This document shows, piece after piece, positions 1-7,135 of a stretch of DNA of 37,775 nt. The translations under genes and the position numbers were made by a program. This DNA comes from Pseudomonadota bacterium (GTDB lineage: Bacteria; Pseudomonadota; Alphaproteobacteria; Rhizobiales; Xanthobacteraceae). Under the pieces are notes generated by a model, which saw only the letters and a list, made by a program, of their open reading frames with translations, was not told where the DNA came from and did no database searches. Position 1 is the first letter of the stretch, and every line of letters begins with the position of its first letter. The stretch lies in NCBI GenBank assembly GCA_023422775.1, contig JAFAGM010000015.1, positions 1-37,775 of the forward strand, read 5' to 3'.

Positions 1-236
1 CCTGCGACCGCGGCGAGACCACGCGCGAGGACGCGGCCGGCGCCATTCTCTACGCGGCCGAAAAGGCCACCCAATGCGCGCTCGACGCCATCCAGCTCCT
101 GGGCGGCAACGGCTACATCAACGACTATCCGACCGGGCGGCTGCTGCGCGACGCCAAGCTCTACGAGATCGGCGCCGGCACCAGCGAAATCCGCCGCATG
201 CTGATCGGCCGGGAACTGTTTGAAAAGACGGCGTGA
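1..236 (+). CDS. ivd: Acyl-CoA dehydrogenase, C-terminal end (isovaleryl-CoA dehydrogenase type), partial
   Basis: The window opens inside this gene; the reading frame starts at base 3 and ends at TGA 234-236, giving about 77 C-terminal residues. The stretch LLGGNGYINDYP followed by AKLYEIGAGTSEIRR is the classic last helix bundle of acyl-CoA dehydrogenases and is closest in memory to isovaleryl-CoA dehydrogenase, the FAD enzyme of leucine breakdown that converts isovaleryl-CoA to 3-methylcrotonyl-CoA and passes electrons to ETF. The catalytic base and most of the FAD site lie upstream of the window. The family is certain; the exact substrate is inferred from the C-terminal wording only. Confidence 0.85.
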   Translation, partial: CDRGETTREDAAGAILYAAEKATQCALDAIQLLGGNGYINDYPTGRLLRDAKLYEIGAGTSEIRRMLIGRELFEKTA

Positions 237-254
237 AACGCACGAGACTATCCT

Positions 255-362
255 CGTCATTGCGAGCGCAGAGAAGCAATCCATCTCTCGGCACGGGGAT
301 AGGTGGATTGCTTCCGTCTTCGCCAAGGCTTCGGCGGACAAGTCGCTGCGCTCGCAATGACG
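255..362. repeat. Dispersed palindromic repeat element with nested inverted arms
   Basis: A perfect 17-base inverted repeat (cgtcattgcgagcgcag at 255-271 against its complement at 346-362) encloses a second perfect 11-base pair of arms (gaagcaatcca at 273-283, complement at 304-314). It fills most of the space between the two convergent genes that end at 236 and 535. From memory, elements built on 'cgtcattgcgag ... gcaatcc' are scattered widely in Bradyrhizobium-type genomes, usually between genes. It could fold in RNA from either gene. No protein is likely here. Confidence 0.7.
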
Positions 363-534
363 CCGAGAAGGCGCTCTGCACGGTGGAGCCCGTCGTGATC
401 GGCGAATCGAGTTGTGCCTGGGAGTTTTGCGCGCCAGCCGGCGAGTAAGCCGCCGTTGCTGACATCGGAGGAATGGCTCGCACTGAAATCGATCTGCAAC
501 GACAGGATCTGATTCGCTGCAGAACGCCCCGGGA

Positions 535-1533
535 CTACCGCATCGCGCTTTCTTGCGGACTTGCCGGGACGACCGGCGCGGGCACGGCATTGAGCGGCTT
601 CAGATCCCACACCGCCCGCATCGCCGCGAAGGCGTTCGAGATCAGCGGCTCATGGCGCCGCGCCGCCAGACAGGCGAAGCTGAGTTCGCAGGTCAGGGTC
701 AGCTTGTCGGCGATCACGAATTTTCCCTTGCTCGCGGCACGTTCGAGCATGCAGTTGCGGGCGAGGCAGAGGCAGATGCCGGACTCGACGAAGTCGATCA
801 TGGCGTCTTCCTGGTCGGTGAAGGCGACCCGCTTCGGCAGCGTTCCCATCGGCCGGAAGACGTCGTCGAGCAGCCGCCGGTGCGCCGAATGATGCGGCGT
901 CGCAAGCCAGGGCAGGCCGGCGAGGTCAGCCCAGTCCTTTCCCATCACCTTGTCGCTCCATTCGGCGGGTGCGACCACGTGGTAGTCGTAACGTACCAGC
1001 GGCATCAGCTGGAATTTTCCGTCCTCGATGGTGCGCTCGGGCGGCGGTGTGAACGCCGGGGTGCCAGCGGGCGCAGCATCGACATAATATCCGACGTCGA
1101 GTTCGTATCGGCCGATCTGTGCCAGCACGTCGTCGCTCATGCCGTAGCGAAGGAAGACCTCGGTATTCTTTTGCGCGGTGGCGAGGCCGCGAACGAACGG
1201 CCCCAGCCGGATCGATTCGGGATCCTGGATGGTGCCGACACGCAGCGTCGCGCGCACCGATTCGCGCAGGGAGTCCGCCATCGTCCTGAAGTCCAGCGAT
1301 GCCGAGATCACCTTGTGTGCCAGCGGCAACAGGGCGGCGCCGGCTTCGGTCAGGGTGAAGCCGCCTGGCGTCCGGTTGAAGAGCTGCAGCCCGATGCTCT
1401 CCTCCAGCCCCTTCAACTGCAGGCTGACCGCCGGCTGGGTCAGGTGCAGCGAGGCCGCCGCGCGGGAAACGGTGCCCTCGCGGGCCACCGTGATGAAACA
1501 GCGCAGGGCTTGCGTACGCGGCAGGTCGCTCAT
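535..1533 (-). CDS. LysR family transcriptional regulator
   Basis: A 332-residue protein with the normal LysR length and layout. Residues about 7-66 form the winged helix-turn-helix, with the signature AREGTVSRAAASLHLTQPAVS and then QLKGLEESIGLQLFNRT. The rest is the periplasmic-binding-like effector domain. The last 15 or so residues are a Pro/Ala tail. The gene faces away from the DUF2927 gene's 3' end and converges on the acyl-CoA dehydrogenase gene, so no obvious divergent target sits beside it and the effector cannot be guessed. Regulators of this kind usually control their own gene from the 150-bp upstream stretch at 1534-1679. Confidence 0.93.
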   Translation of the reverse strand: MSDLPRTQALRCFITVAREGTVSRAAASLHLTQPAVSLQLKGLEESIGLQLFNRTPGGFTLTEAGAALLPLAHKVISASLDFRTMADSLRESVRATLRVGTIQDPESIRLGPFVRGLATAQKNTEVFLRYGMSDDVLAQIGRYELDVGYYVDAAPAGTPAFTPPPERTIEDGKFQLMPLVRYDYHVVAPAEWSDKVMGKDWADLAGLPWLATPHHSAHRRLLDDVFRPMGTLPKRVAFTDQEDAMIDFVESGICLCLARNCMLERAASKGKFVIADKLTLTCELSFACLAARRHEPLISNAFAAMRAVWDLKPLNAVPAPVVPASPQESAMR

Positions 1534-1679
1534 GTCAGAAGCTTATAAGGGAACTCATGTCTCATTAGACAGCATTCTCGCTCCGAAGTCACAAGATTTT
1601 GCCGATAAAACTTTGCGTTGTCCCCTGGGGTGGAACCGGGCTGAGTGGCGCTCCCTGCGAGGAAGCCGGTCCGGGGGTG

Positions 1680-2492
1680 TTACTCCGGCAGATTGTTGAC
1701 TTTTCGCACCCACACGCGGACGTCGCGCAGCACGTCCGGCAGCACCGTCTTGACCTCCTGCACGGTCATGCCCGCCTTGATCCGGGGATCGTAGAGCAGG
1801 TTCAGGAGATACTGGTCGTAGACGTCGAAATAGCCCATCGACACATTGTCGTTGAACATCGTCCACGGCACGCTCGATGTATCGTTGATCGGGCCCAGAG
1901 ACTGCAGCAATTCCTCGTAGGCGCAATCGAAGAAAACGAAATCGCCGTTGTCGACGGTCAGGATCACGTCGGAACGCTCGATTTCGAACCGCTCGTTCTT
2001 GCGGAAGCCGCTCAGGCATTGCGGGTCGAGCGACGAGCGGATCTCCTTTGCGCGCTCGCTGCCGTAGAATGTCGAGATGGTGCGATAAAGGTCGCGGTCG
2101 CGCACCATCTTGACCAGCACGTTGGCGTCGTCATTGTCTCCGGTCATGGCGATGTCGAGATGCTGAACCCGCGCGCCGATGTCGGTCACGATTTTCGCGA
2201 TCTGCGCCTTGCGATCGGCACGGGCGCCGTCAGCGAACACGCGCACCGGTGCCTCGTATTTGCGGATGCGGTCGACGCGTCCGGCAAGATGATATTCGGC
2301 GCCGAAGGCGATCTTCAGGAAGCCTTCGACGATATCGCTGTCGGTGAACACCTTTTTCTCGGTGCGCTGGCGGCGCGCTATCGCCGGGATATCCGCCGCA
2401 GCCGCCGGCGGCGCCGCGATTTCGCCGAGCGCGGTTGCGCACAGGACCGCCGTCAGTGTCGAGAGATACAGGAATTGGCGGGACGCGCGCAT
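1680..2492 (-). CDS. DUF2927 family exported protein
   Basis: An exported protein of about 270 residues. I place the start at 2492 because the resulting N-terminus (MRASRQFLYLSTLTAVLCA, then an Ala-rich AAPPAAAAD) is a clear Sec signal peptide; an ATG 20 codons earlier (2552) is also open but would put a charged Cys-containing extension in front. The mature part begins with the DUF2927 hallmark FTDSDIVEGFLKIAFGAEY and keeps the family's charged core. The function of DUF2927 is not known; members are alphaproteobacterial and probably periplasmic. It is followed in the opposite direction by no partner; the L,D-transpeptidase gene 5' of it is on the same strand, 81 bases away, so the two cell-envelope genes could be co-transcribed. 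Confidence 0.8.
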   Translation of the reverse strand: MRASRQFLYLSTLTAVLCATALGEIAAPPAAAADIPAIARRQRTEKKVFTDSDIVEGFLKIAFGAEYHLAGRVDRIRKYEAPVRVFADGARADRKAQIAKIVTDIGARVQHLDIAMTGDNDDANVLVKMVRDRDLYRTISTFYGSERAKEIRSSLDPQCLSGFRKNERFEIERSDVILTVDNGDFVFFDCAYEELLQSLGPINDTSSVPWTMFNDNVSMGYFDVYDQYLLNLLYDPRIKAGMTVQEVKTVLPDVLRDVRVWVRKVNNLPE

Positions 2493-2573
2493 CAACAGGA
2501 CGCTGCCGCAATCTGCGCGGGCGCGCAAGGCTTGATCGCACCTTGCGCGCATCTGCGCCGGTTCCTTGATGCC

Positions 2574-3155
2574 TCAGTTCTTCACGATGACGGTGGTGCC
2601 GACGGGCACGCGGCTGTAGAGGTCGGTGACGTCTTCATTGGTCATGCGGAAGCATCCGGACGACACCGCCTGGCCGATCGTCTCGGGTTCGTTGGAGCCG
2701 TGAATGCGGTACAGCGTCGATCCCAGATACATCGCGCGTGCGCCGAGCGGATTGTCGATGCCGCCGGCCATGTGACGCGGCAGATCCGGGCGCCGCCGCA
2801 GCATCTGCGCCGGCGGCGTCCAGCTCGGCCATTCCTTCTTCGCCGTGATGCGATGGGTTCCGCTCCAGCGGAAACCGTCGCGGCCGACGCCGATGCCGTA
2901 GCGGATCGCTTGGCCGTTGGCGAGCACCAGATAGAGCCTGCGCTCGGCGGTGTTGATGTAGATCGTGCCGGGCGCGTAGTTTCCGGCAAAGTTCACGGTC
3001 GTGCGCGGAATCGGGCTGGATCCGCCGTAGCCGCCGCCCCCGAAATTGGGGCCGCCACCGAAGATATCGAAAAAGCCGCGTTCCTGGGCTTGCGCGTGGC
3101 CAGCACCCGCCAGCACCGTCACCACCGCAAACAGCAAAGCAAAAGCCCGGATCAT
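2574..3155 (-). CDS. L,D-transpeptidase (YkuD / ErfK-YbiS-YcfS-YnhG domain)
   Basis: A 193-residue periplasmic enzyme of the L,D-transpeptidase family, which forms 3-3 cross-links in peptidoglycan or tethers proteins to it. A signal peptide covers residues 1-23 (cleavage near AQAQ-E), followed by a Gly-rich linker to about residue 47. The catalytic domain holds His152 in IHGSNEPETIG and the nucleophile Cys168 in SSGCFRM, the expected H-x15-C arrangement with the S-x-G-C-x-R motif. It lacks a separate peptidoglycan-binding (LysM) domain. It lies directly upstream of the DUF2927 gene on the same strand. Confidence 0.92.
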   Translation of the reverse strand: MIRAFALLFAVVTVLAGAGHAQAQERGFFDIFGGGPNFGGGGYGGSSPIPRTTVNFAGNYAPGTIYINTAERRLYLVLANGQAIRYGIGVGRDGFRWSGTHRITAKKEWPSWTPPAQMLRRRPDLPRHMAGGIDNPLGARAMYLGSTLYRIHGSNEPETIGQAVSSGCFRMTNEDVTDLYSRVPVGTTVIVKN

Positions 3156-3379
3156 TTTCTTCCTCGCGAAAAATCACAATATACAATCAGACAGGCCACA
3201 ATTGCCGCGATTTCGCAACCAACGAGCCCGTGACCCGCGCCATTTTCGATCCGTCCGGTTCAAAAAGGCAACATGCCCCAGGCGATGGCTGCATTGTGCC
3301 GGTAATCCTTTGACGAAACGTGCGAAGAATGATTGATCGTCGGCAGCTTGTTGAACGATCGTGAAGGGGAGCGAGAGGC

Positions 3380-4927
3380 ATGAACGGTGCGGAAAGTCTG
3401 GTGCGGACATTGGTCGCAGGCGGCGTGGACGTCTGCTTCACCAACCCCGGCACCTCGGAGATGCATTTCGTCGCCGCACTGGACCGGGTCGAGGGGATGC
3501 GCTGCGTGCTCGGCCTTTTCGAGGGCGTCGTGACGGGGGCCGCCGACGGCTATTACCGCATGAAGGGCACGCCGGCCTCGACCCTGCTGCATCTCGGGCC
3601 CGGCCTCGCCAACGGCCTTGCCAATCTGCACAACGCCAAGAAGGCGAACTCCGGCATCGTCAACATCGTCGGCCAGCACGCGACCTACCATATCGGCTAC
3701 AACGCGCCGTTGACCTCTGACATCGAGGGGCTGGCGCGGCCGATGTCGGCCTGGGTGCGGACCTCGCCGGACGCGAAGTCCGTTGCCGCCGACGGCGCCG
3801 CCGCGATCGCGGCAGCGAAGAGCGCGCCGCCGCAGATCGCAACGCTGATCCTCCCGGCGGACACCGCCTGGAACGAGGCCGACGGCATTGCGCAGGTCCC
3901 GGGCGAAAGCCAGCGCGCCAGTTATTCCTCGCAGGCCGTGGACAATGCCGCCAAGGTGCTGCGCAACGGCGGCGCGTCGACGCTGCTGCTGATGACCGGC
4001 AGCGCGCTCACCGAGCACGGGCTGGCGCTGGCTGCCCAGATCGCGGGCAAGACCGGCTGCAAGGTGATGGGGCAGACCTACAATCCGCGGATGGCGCGCG
4101 GCAGGGGCCGCTACTCGATCGACCGCATCCCTTACGTGATCGAGCAGGCGCTGCCGATCCTGAAGGACTTCAAGAACATCGTGCTGGTCGAGGCCAACGA
4201 CCCGGTAGCGTTCTTCGCCTATCCGAACAAGCCGAGCATGCTCAAGCCGCAGGGCTGCGAGGTGCATCGCATGACTTCGGGCGCGGAGAATTCCGTCGCC
4301 GCGCTCGAGGCGCTGGCCGGTGCGCTGGGCGCCAAGCCGGCCGACCGGCAGCCGCAGAAGATGGTCGAAATCGCCAAGCCGACCGGCGCGCTGACGCACG
4401 CCTCGATCGCGCAGGCGATCGCGATGGCGATCCCGGAGAACGCCATCGTGGTCGACGAATCCATCACCACCGGCCGCGGCTTCTTTCCGCCGACGGCCGC
4501 GGCTGCCCCGCACGACTGGCTGCAGAACATGGGCGGCTCGATCGGGTTCTCGACGCCGGTCGCGACCGGCGCTGCGGTGGCGTGCCCGGACCGCAAGGTG
4601 ATCTGCATGGTCGGCGACGGCAGCGCGATGTACACGCTGCAATCGCTGTGGACGCAGGCGCGCGAAGGCCTCAACGTCGTCACGATCGTATTCGCAAATA
4701 AGATCTATCAGATCCTTCGCGGGGAGTTCGACGGCGTCGGCGCCGGCGAGCCGGGCAAGCGGGCGCAGGACATGCTCAAGCTCGATCGCCCGGATCTCGA
4801 CTTCGTCGCGCTCGCCAGGGGCATGGGCGTGCCGGGCCGCTCGGTCGCCACTGCCGACGACTTCAACAAGGCGCTGGCGGAAGCCGTCGCCGAACCGGGG
4901 CCGCGGCTGATCGAAGTGCAGATGTAA
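3380..4927 (+). CDS. Thiamine-diphosphate-dependent enzyme, acetolactate synthase large-subunit-like
   Basis: A 515-residue protein of the ThDP decarboxylase/carboligase superfamily. The N-terminal pyrimidine-binding domain holds the catalytic glutamate, Glu48 in GLFEGVVTGAADGY, after the NPGTSEMHF loop. The C-terminal pyrophosphate domain carries the metal/ThDP motif starting at Gly412 (GDGSAMYTLQ ... FANKIY). Usual annotation for this shorter branch is 'acetolactate synthase large subunit', but it lacks a neighbouring ilvH regulatory subunit, and benzoylformate-decarboxylase-like or other 2-oxoacid chemistry is equally possible. The start at 3380 has a good ribosome site, ggggagcgagag, 6-8 bases upstream. 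A strong hairpin follows the stop codon. Confidence 0.85.
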   Translation: MNGAESLVRTLVAGGVDVCFTNPGTSEMHFVAALDRVEGMRCVLGLFEGVVTGAADGYYRMKGTPASTLLHLGPGLANGLANLHNAKKANSGIVNIVGQHATYHIGYNAPLTSDIEGLARPMSAWVRTSPDAKSVAADGAAAIAAAKSAPPQIATLILPADTAWNEADGIAQVPGESQRASYSSQAVDNAAKVLRNGGASTLLLMTGSALTEHGLALAAQIAGKTGCKVMGQTYNPRMARGRGRYSIDRIPYVIEQALPILKDFKNIVLVEANDPVAFFAYPNKPSMLKPQGCEVHRMTSGAENSVAALEALAGALGAKPADRQPQKMVEIAKPTGALTHASIAQAIAMAIPENAIVVDESITTGRGFFPPTAAAAPHDWLQNMGGSIGFSTPVATGAAVACPDRKVICMVGDGSAMYTLQSLWTQAREGLNVVTIVFANKIYQILRGEFDGVGAGEPGKRAQDMLKLDRPDLDFVALARGMGVPGRSVATADDFNKALAEAVAEPGPRLIEVQM

Positions 4928-4938
4928 AGGCGAACTTC

Positions 4939-4973
4939 GTGTGATGACGATATCTTCGATATCGTCATCACAC
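4939..4973 (+). terminator. Perfect 16-bp hairpin after the ThDP enzyme gene
   Basis: Bases 4939-4954 pair perfectly with 4958-4973 around the three-base loop ttc, starting 12 bases after the stop codon. There is no T-run after the stem, so it is not a textbook intrinsic terminator; it may stabilise the mRNA 3' end or act as a bidirectional structural element. It directly precedes a second, different palindromic element at 4988-5036. Confidence 0.55.
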
Positions 4974-4987
4974 CGTGTCCATGATTG

Positions 4988-5036
4988 GAGCATGATCTTA
5001 TCGGAAAACCGGTATCCACTTTTCCGGATCATGCTC
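4988..5036. repeat. Rhizobiales-type REP-like palindrome (gagcatgatc ... gatcatgctc)
   Basis: Ten-base perfect arms gagcatgatc (4988-4997) and gatcatgctc (5027-5036) enclose an inner imperfect symmetry around ggaaaaccggta / ccacttttcc. From memory the motif 'gcatgatc-cggaaaa-gtgg-accgg' is one of the most common intergenic repeats of Rhizobiales genomes. Here it ends 23 bases before the start of the next gene, so it lies in that gene's leader or promoter. Confidence 0.7.
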
Positions 5037-5058
5037 TCGCCTTCGTGGAGGGCGTGCC

Positions 5059-5592
5059 GTGATGCAGACCGAGTTGGACAAGGTCGTCGGCGCTGTCCAC
5101 GAATTCTACGCCCGCGAAACTTTCCTGCTCGACAAGGACGTGGGCGAGCGCGCGCTGACGCACCGGCTTGCCGTGCAGCTCGAAAGGCAGTTTCCGGGCT
5201 GGGCGATCGATTGCGAATACGACCGGCTCGGCGAGCGCACGCTGCGGCTTCCGCACGGGTCGATCGTCTCCACCGACGATCATCTCGCAAAATCCATCTA
5301 TCCCGATATCGTCGTTCACCAGCGCGAGATTCCCAGCAATCTGCTGGCGCTCGAGGTCAGGAAGGCCGCCAACCATCAGCCGCTGGCGCATGACCAGCAC
5401 AAGCTGCGGGCGCTGACCGATCCGCATCTGTGGTTCGCCTACTGGGGCGGCGTGCTGCTGATACTCGGCAGGAAGCGGGTGACGATGTCGGAAATCTATA
5501 CCAGCGGAGCCTACGACCAGACGCTGTCCGGATGGTTCGCCGGACGGCTGAAGGATGCGGGTTTGAGTGCAACGAGTAGTACGAGCTTGTGA
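5059..5592 (+). CDS. Hypothetical protein, PD-(D/E)xK nuclease-like fold (possibly inactive)
   Basis: A 177-residue soluble protein. It starts at GTG 5059 or at the adjacent ATG 5062; tggagg at 5045-5050 is the ribosome site. The pattern Pro82-Asp83 in SIYPDIVVHQ, then Glu99 in LLALEVRKA, followed by a helix with HDQHKLRALTD, matches the core of the PD-(D/E)xK superfamily as seen in many uncharacterised bacterial proteins. In active members the residue two after the Glu is Lys; here it is Arg101 with Lys102 next, so catalysis is doubtful. No toxin, methylase or mobile-element gene is nearby. Assignment rests on motif spacing only. Confidence 0.6.
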   Translation: MMQTELDKVVGAVHEFYARETFLLDKDVGERALTHRLAVQLERQFPGWAIDCEYDRLGERTLRLPHGSIVSTDDHLAKSIYPDIVVHQREIPSNLLALEVRKAANHQPLAHDQHKLRALTDPHLWFAYWGGVLLILGRKRVTMSEIYTSGAYDQTLSGWFAGRLKDAGLSATSSTSL

Positions 5593-5638
5593 GCGCCTGG
5601 TACGGCCTCCGCCCGAGATTCTGATCGTGCCGGTACTG

Positions 5639-5667
5639 GCCGGCCTCAACGGCGTCACCAGGCCGGC
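5639..5667 (+). terminator. GC-rich hairpin downstream of the PD-(D/E)xK-like gene
   Basis: gccggcct at 5639-5646 pairs with aggccggc at 5660-5667 around a 13-base loop, about 45 bases past the stop codon. No clear T-run follows, so termination is only a guess. Confidence 0.3.
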
Positions 5668-5845
5668 GCTTGTGTGCAGTCGCGGAAGGAGGTCAAATAA
5701 TAGGACCGGGTGACCGCTGAACCGGCCCAGGACGGCTCTCGTGCCGCCCGCCGTGCCTCCGATTGGACAAACTATCGGCAAACTACCGTCAAAGCGGTAG
5801 CGGAACATGTTCCCCGGTAAGTTCCAGGTGCGTAGGGGATGTGGC

Positions 5846-6037
5846 ATGGCGTACAGGATCGTGGCGGAACGCGGAAACGAGACCGTCAGAATGGATCGCA
5901 GCAGCTCGCTGATGGCGCTCGCCAAGGCGCGGGTCTGGGCCAGCGAAGGCTGGGAAGTCACCATCATCGTTCGCGACCAGGAGCCGGAGATCGCTCCGCC
6001 GGTTCAGACCAATCGCAGGCTGCTGGCCTGCGCATGA
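5846..6037 (+). CDS. Small hypothetical protein, 63 residues
   Basis: A 63-residue basic-to-neutral protein starting MAYRIVAERGNETVRMDR and ending in a Pro-rich, positively charged tail. I chose ATG 5846 because cgtaggggatgtggc supplies a ribosome site just ahead; an upstream ATG at 5807 would add 13 residues without one. The pattern of an N-terminal beta strand, a helix (SLMALAKARVWASEGW) and a strand (VTIIVRD) suggests a tiny alpha/beta fold. I do not recognise a named family, although similar small proteins are common in Bradyrhizobium. The upstream stretch 5768-5813 is rich in repeats and palindromes. Confidence 0.6.
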   Translation: MAYRIVAERGNETVRMDRSSSLMALAKARVWASEGWEVTIIVRDQEPEIAPPVQTNRRLLACA

Positions 6038-6092
6038 TGTTTTGGCCTTGGCGGCGGTAGGCCCGCCAGGGACAAAGTTCTGCCCCAGAGAT

Positions 6093-6117
6093 GGAACCGG
6101 CCGCCTCGGCCGGCGTT
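6093..6117 (+). promoter_or_regulatory. EcfG-type general stress promoter (GGAAC-N16-CGTT)
   Basis: GGAAC at 6093-6097 and CGTT at 6114-6117, separated by exactly 16 bases, match the established consensus of the alphaproteobacterial general stress sigma factor EcfG. A transcript would begin near 6123-6125, leaving a leader of about 27 bases before the ATG at 6151, with a ribosome site gaggagcg inside it. The geometry fits a real promoter for the 46-residue protein. Confidence 0.6.
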
Positions 6118-6150
6118 ATGGTTGCAGGCAGGGCTTTGAGGAGCGGTGCC

Positions 6151-6291
6151 ATGCAGTGGCGCTCAGCAACCACGGATGCCGACCTGATGAGCGGCACCAA
6201 CGACGACGGTATCAGCTACGCAACCGGATGGACCATCAGCGGCCTGGCAACGCTGGGCACGATCCTCGTGATCTGGGTGTTTGCGATTTAG
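6151..6291 (+). CDS. Small C-terminal-anchored membrane protein, 46 residues
   Basis: Forty-six residues: a polar N-terminal half (MQWRSATTDADLMSGTNDD) and one hydrophobic helix to the C-terminus (about residues 27-46, ISGLATLGTILVIWVFAI). The start at 6151 is preceded at 7 bases by gaggagcg, much better than the in-frame ATG at 6091, which overlaps the predicted promoter. A strong intrinsic terminator follows at 6354. Promoter, ribosome site, frame and terminator together make a complete single-gene unit. I do not recognise a family; a stress-induced membrane peptide is the inference from the EcfG-type promoter. Confidence 0.6.
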   Translation: MQWRSATTDADLMSGTNDDGISYATGWTISGLATLGTILVIWVFAI

Positions 6292-6353
6292 GTTTGCGCT
6301 TCGCCGGCATCAACACGGCGACGGCGAAGCCGCGTGCCTGCCTCAGCTGAATT

Positions 6354-6391
6354 AAAAGCCCCGGCTCCTGTCAAAAGAGCCAGGGGCTTTT
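6354..6391 (+). terminator. Intrinsic terminator
   Basis: aaaagcccc (6354-6362) pairs with ggggctttt (6383-6391), extended by ggctc / gagcc with a one-base bulge, giving a long GC stem whose 3' side ends in tttt. The A/T-rich flanks make it usable from both sides: it can end the 46-residue gene on the plus strand and the Cys-rich gene (ending at 6462) on the minus strand. Confidence 0.8.
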
Positions 6392-6461
6392 GTCGCAACA
6401 TGGGACCGGCCTTGTCCGCTGGCGAAATTGCGAAGTCGGATATGCCGGCGGCAAGGCCAAA

Positions 6462-6851
6462 CTACTTGACCAGGACGTAATCGCCTTTGGGCCGAGGCTT
6501 GCTCGATATCCTGGGCCCGAGCTTCAGGCCAAGCGCATCCGCTATCTCTTCAGGTGTGCCTTTGAGCGTGCGTTTCCGCATCTTCCTGTTGCGCAGGTTT
6601 GCCGGGACGGTGACGCGGCGTTTCCAGAGGTCCTGAAGGGTTTTTGAGAAGACCGAGATATTTCCGTCGACCGTCACATGTGGAGGCTTCGAGGAGTGGC
6701 CTTCGGCCGTGAGTCCAGTCCCCGAGGTCGACCAATCGCCACACGTCACGGTCCAGGTGCATACACTGCTTCCTGCCGGGCACACGCAGGAAGTGCAGCT
6801 GCTGGGATACCTGATGGTCTTGCTGCCACAGGTATGCTTTTTCTCCGCCAT
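6462..6851 (-). CDS. Hypothetical protein with cysteine-rich N-terminus, 129 residues
   Basis: A 129-residue protein in two parts. Residues 1-40 carry six cysteines (8, 19, 22, 24, 31, 37) in a Ser/Thr-rich context, including C-x2-C-x-C, which could bind metal or form disulphides. Residues about 60-129 are basic (LWKRRVTVPANLRNRKMRKR) and then contain TPEEIADALGLKLGPR, resembling a small helix-turn-helix-like or sliding-helix element. The ribosome site aagggag lies 7-8 bases before the ATG at 6851, supporting the start. No signal peptide is visible. I do not recognise the family. It stands alone between two inferred transcription units. Confidence 0.65.
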   Translation of the reverse strand: MAEKKHTCGSKTIRYPSSCTSCVCPAGSSVCTWTVTCGDWSTSGTGLTAEGHSSKPPHVTVDGNISVFSKTLQDLWKRRVTVPANLRNRKMRKRTLKGTPEEIADALGLKLGPRISSKPRPKGDYVLVK

Positions 6852-7135
6852 CGTTTCTACTCCCTTTTTACGTGTAAGAAGAGAACAGCACTACGCGGGC
6901 GCGATCTTATTTTGTCTGGCCGTCCTTTTCCAGCCATGTGCAACGCTGACGGAAGATCGCAAACTTGAACTCACGACGTGCCGTTCCATGATGGCCTGGA
7001 TTTCGGTGGCATCGGCGCTCTCATGGGCGAAACGGCCATGGCGGCGGCCGGCGGCTACTTTGCATGAGGTTGTTTTCGATATTTTGTTGAACGAACACGA
7101 AAGTCGGGCAACCAGTTCAGGCAGCCATGACGATT

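Noticed and set aside
1599..3233. Long plus-strand open frame of 544 codons opposite the DUF2927 and L,D-transpeptidase genes
   Set aside because: It is antisense to two recognisable exported proteins and its product is His/Arg/Ala-rich without any family pattern; high G+C creates such frames.
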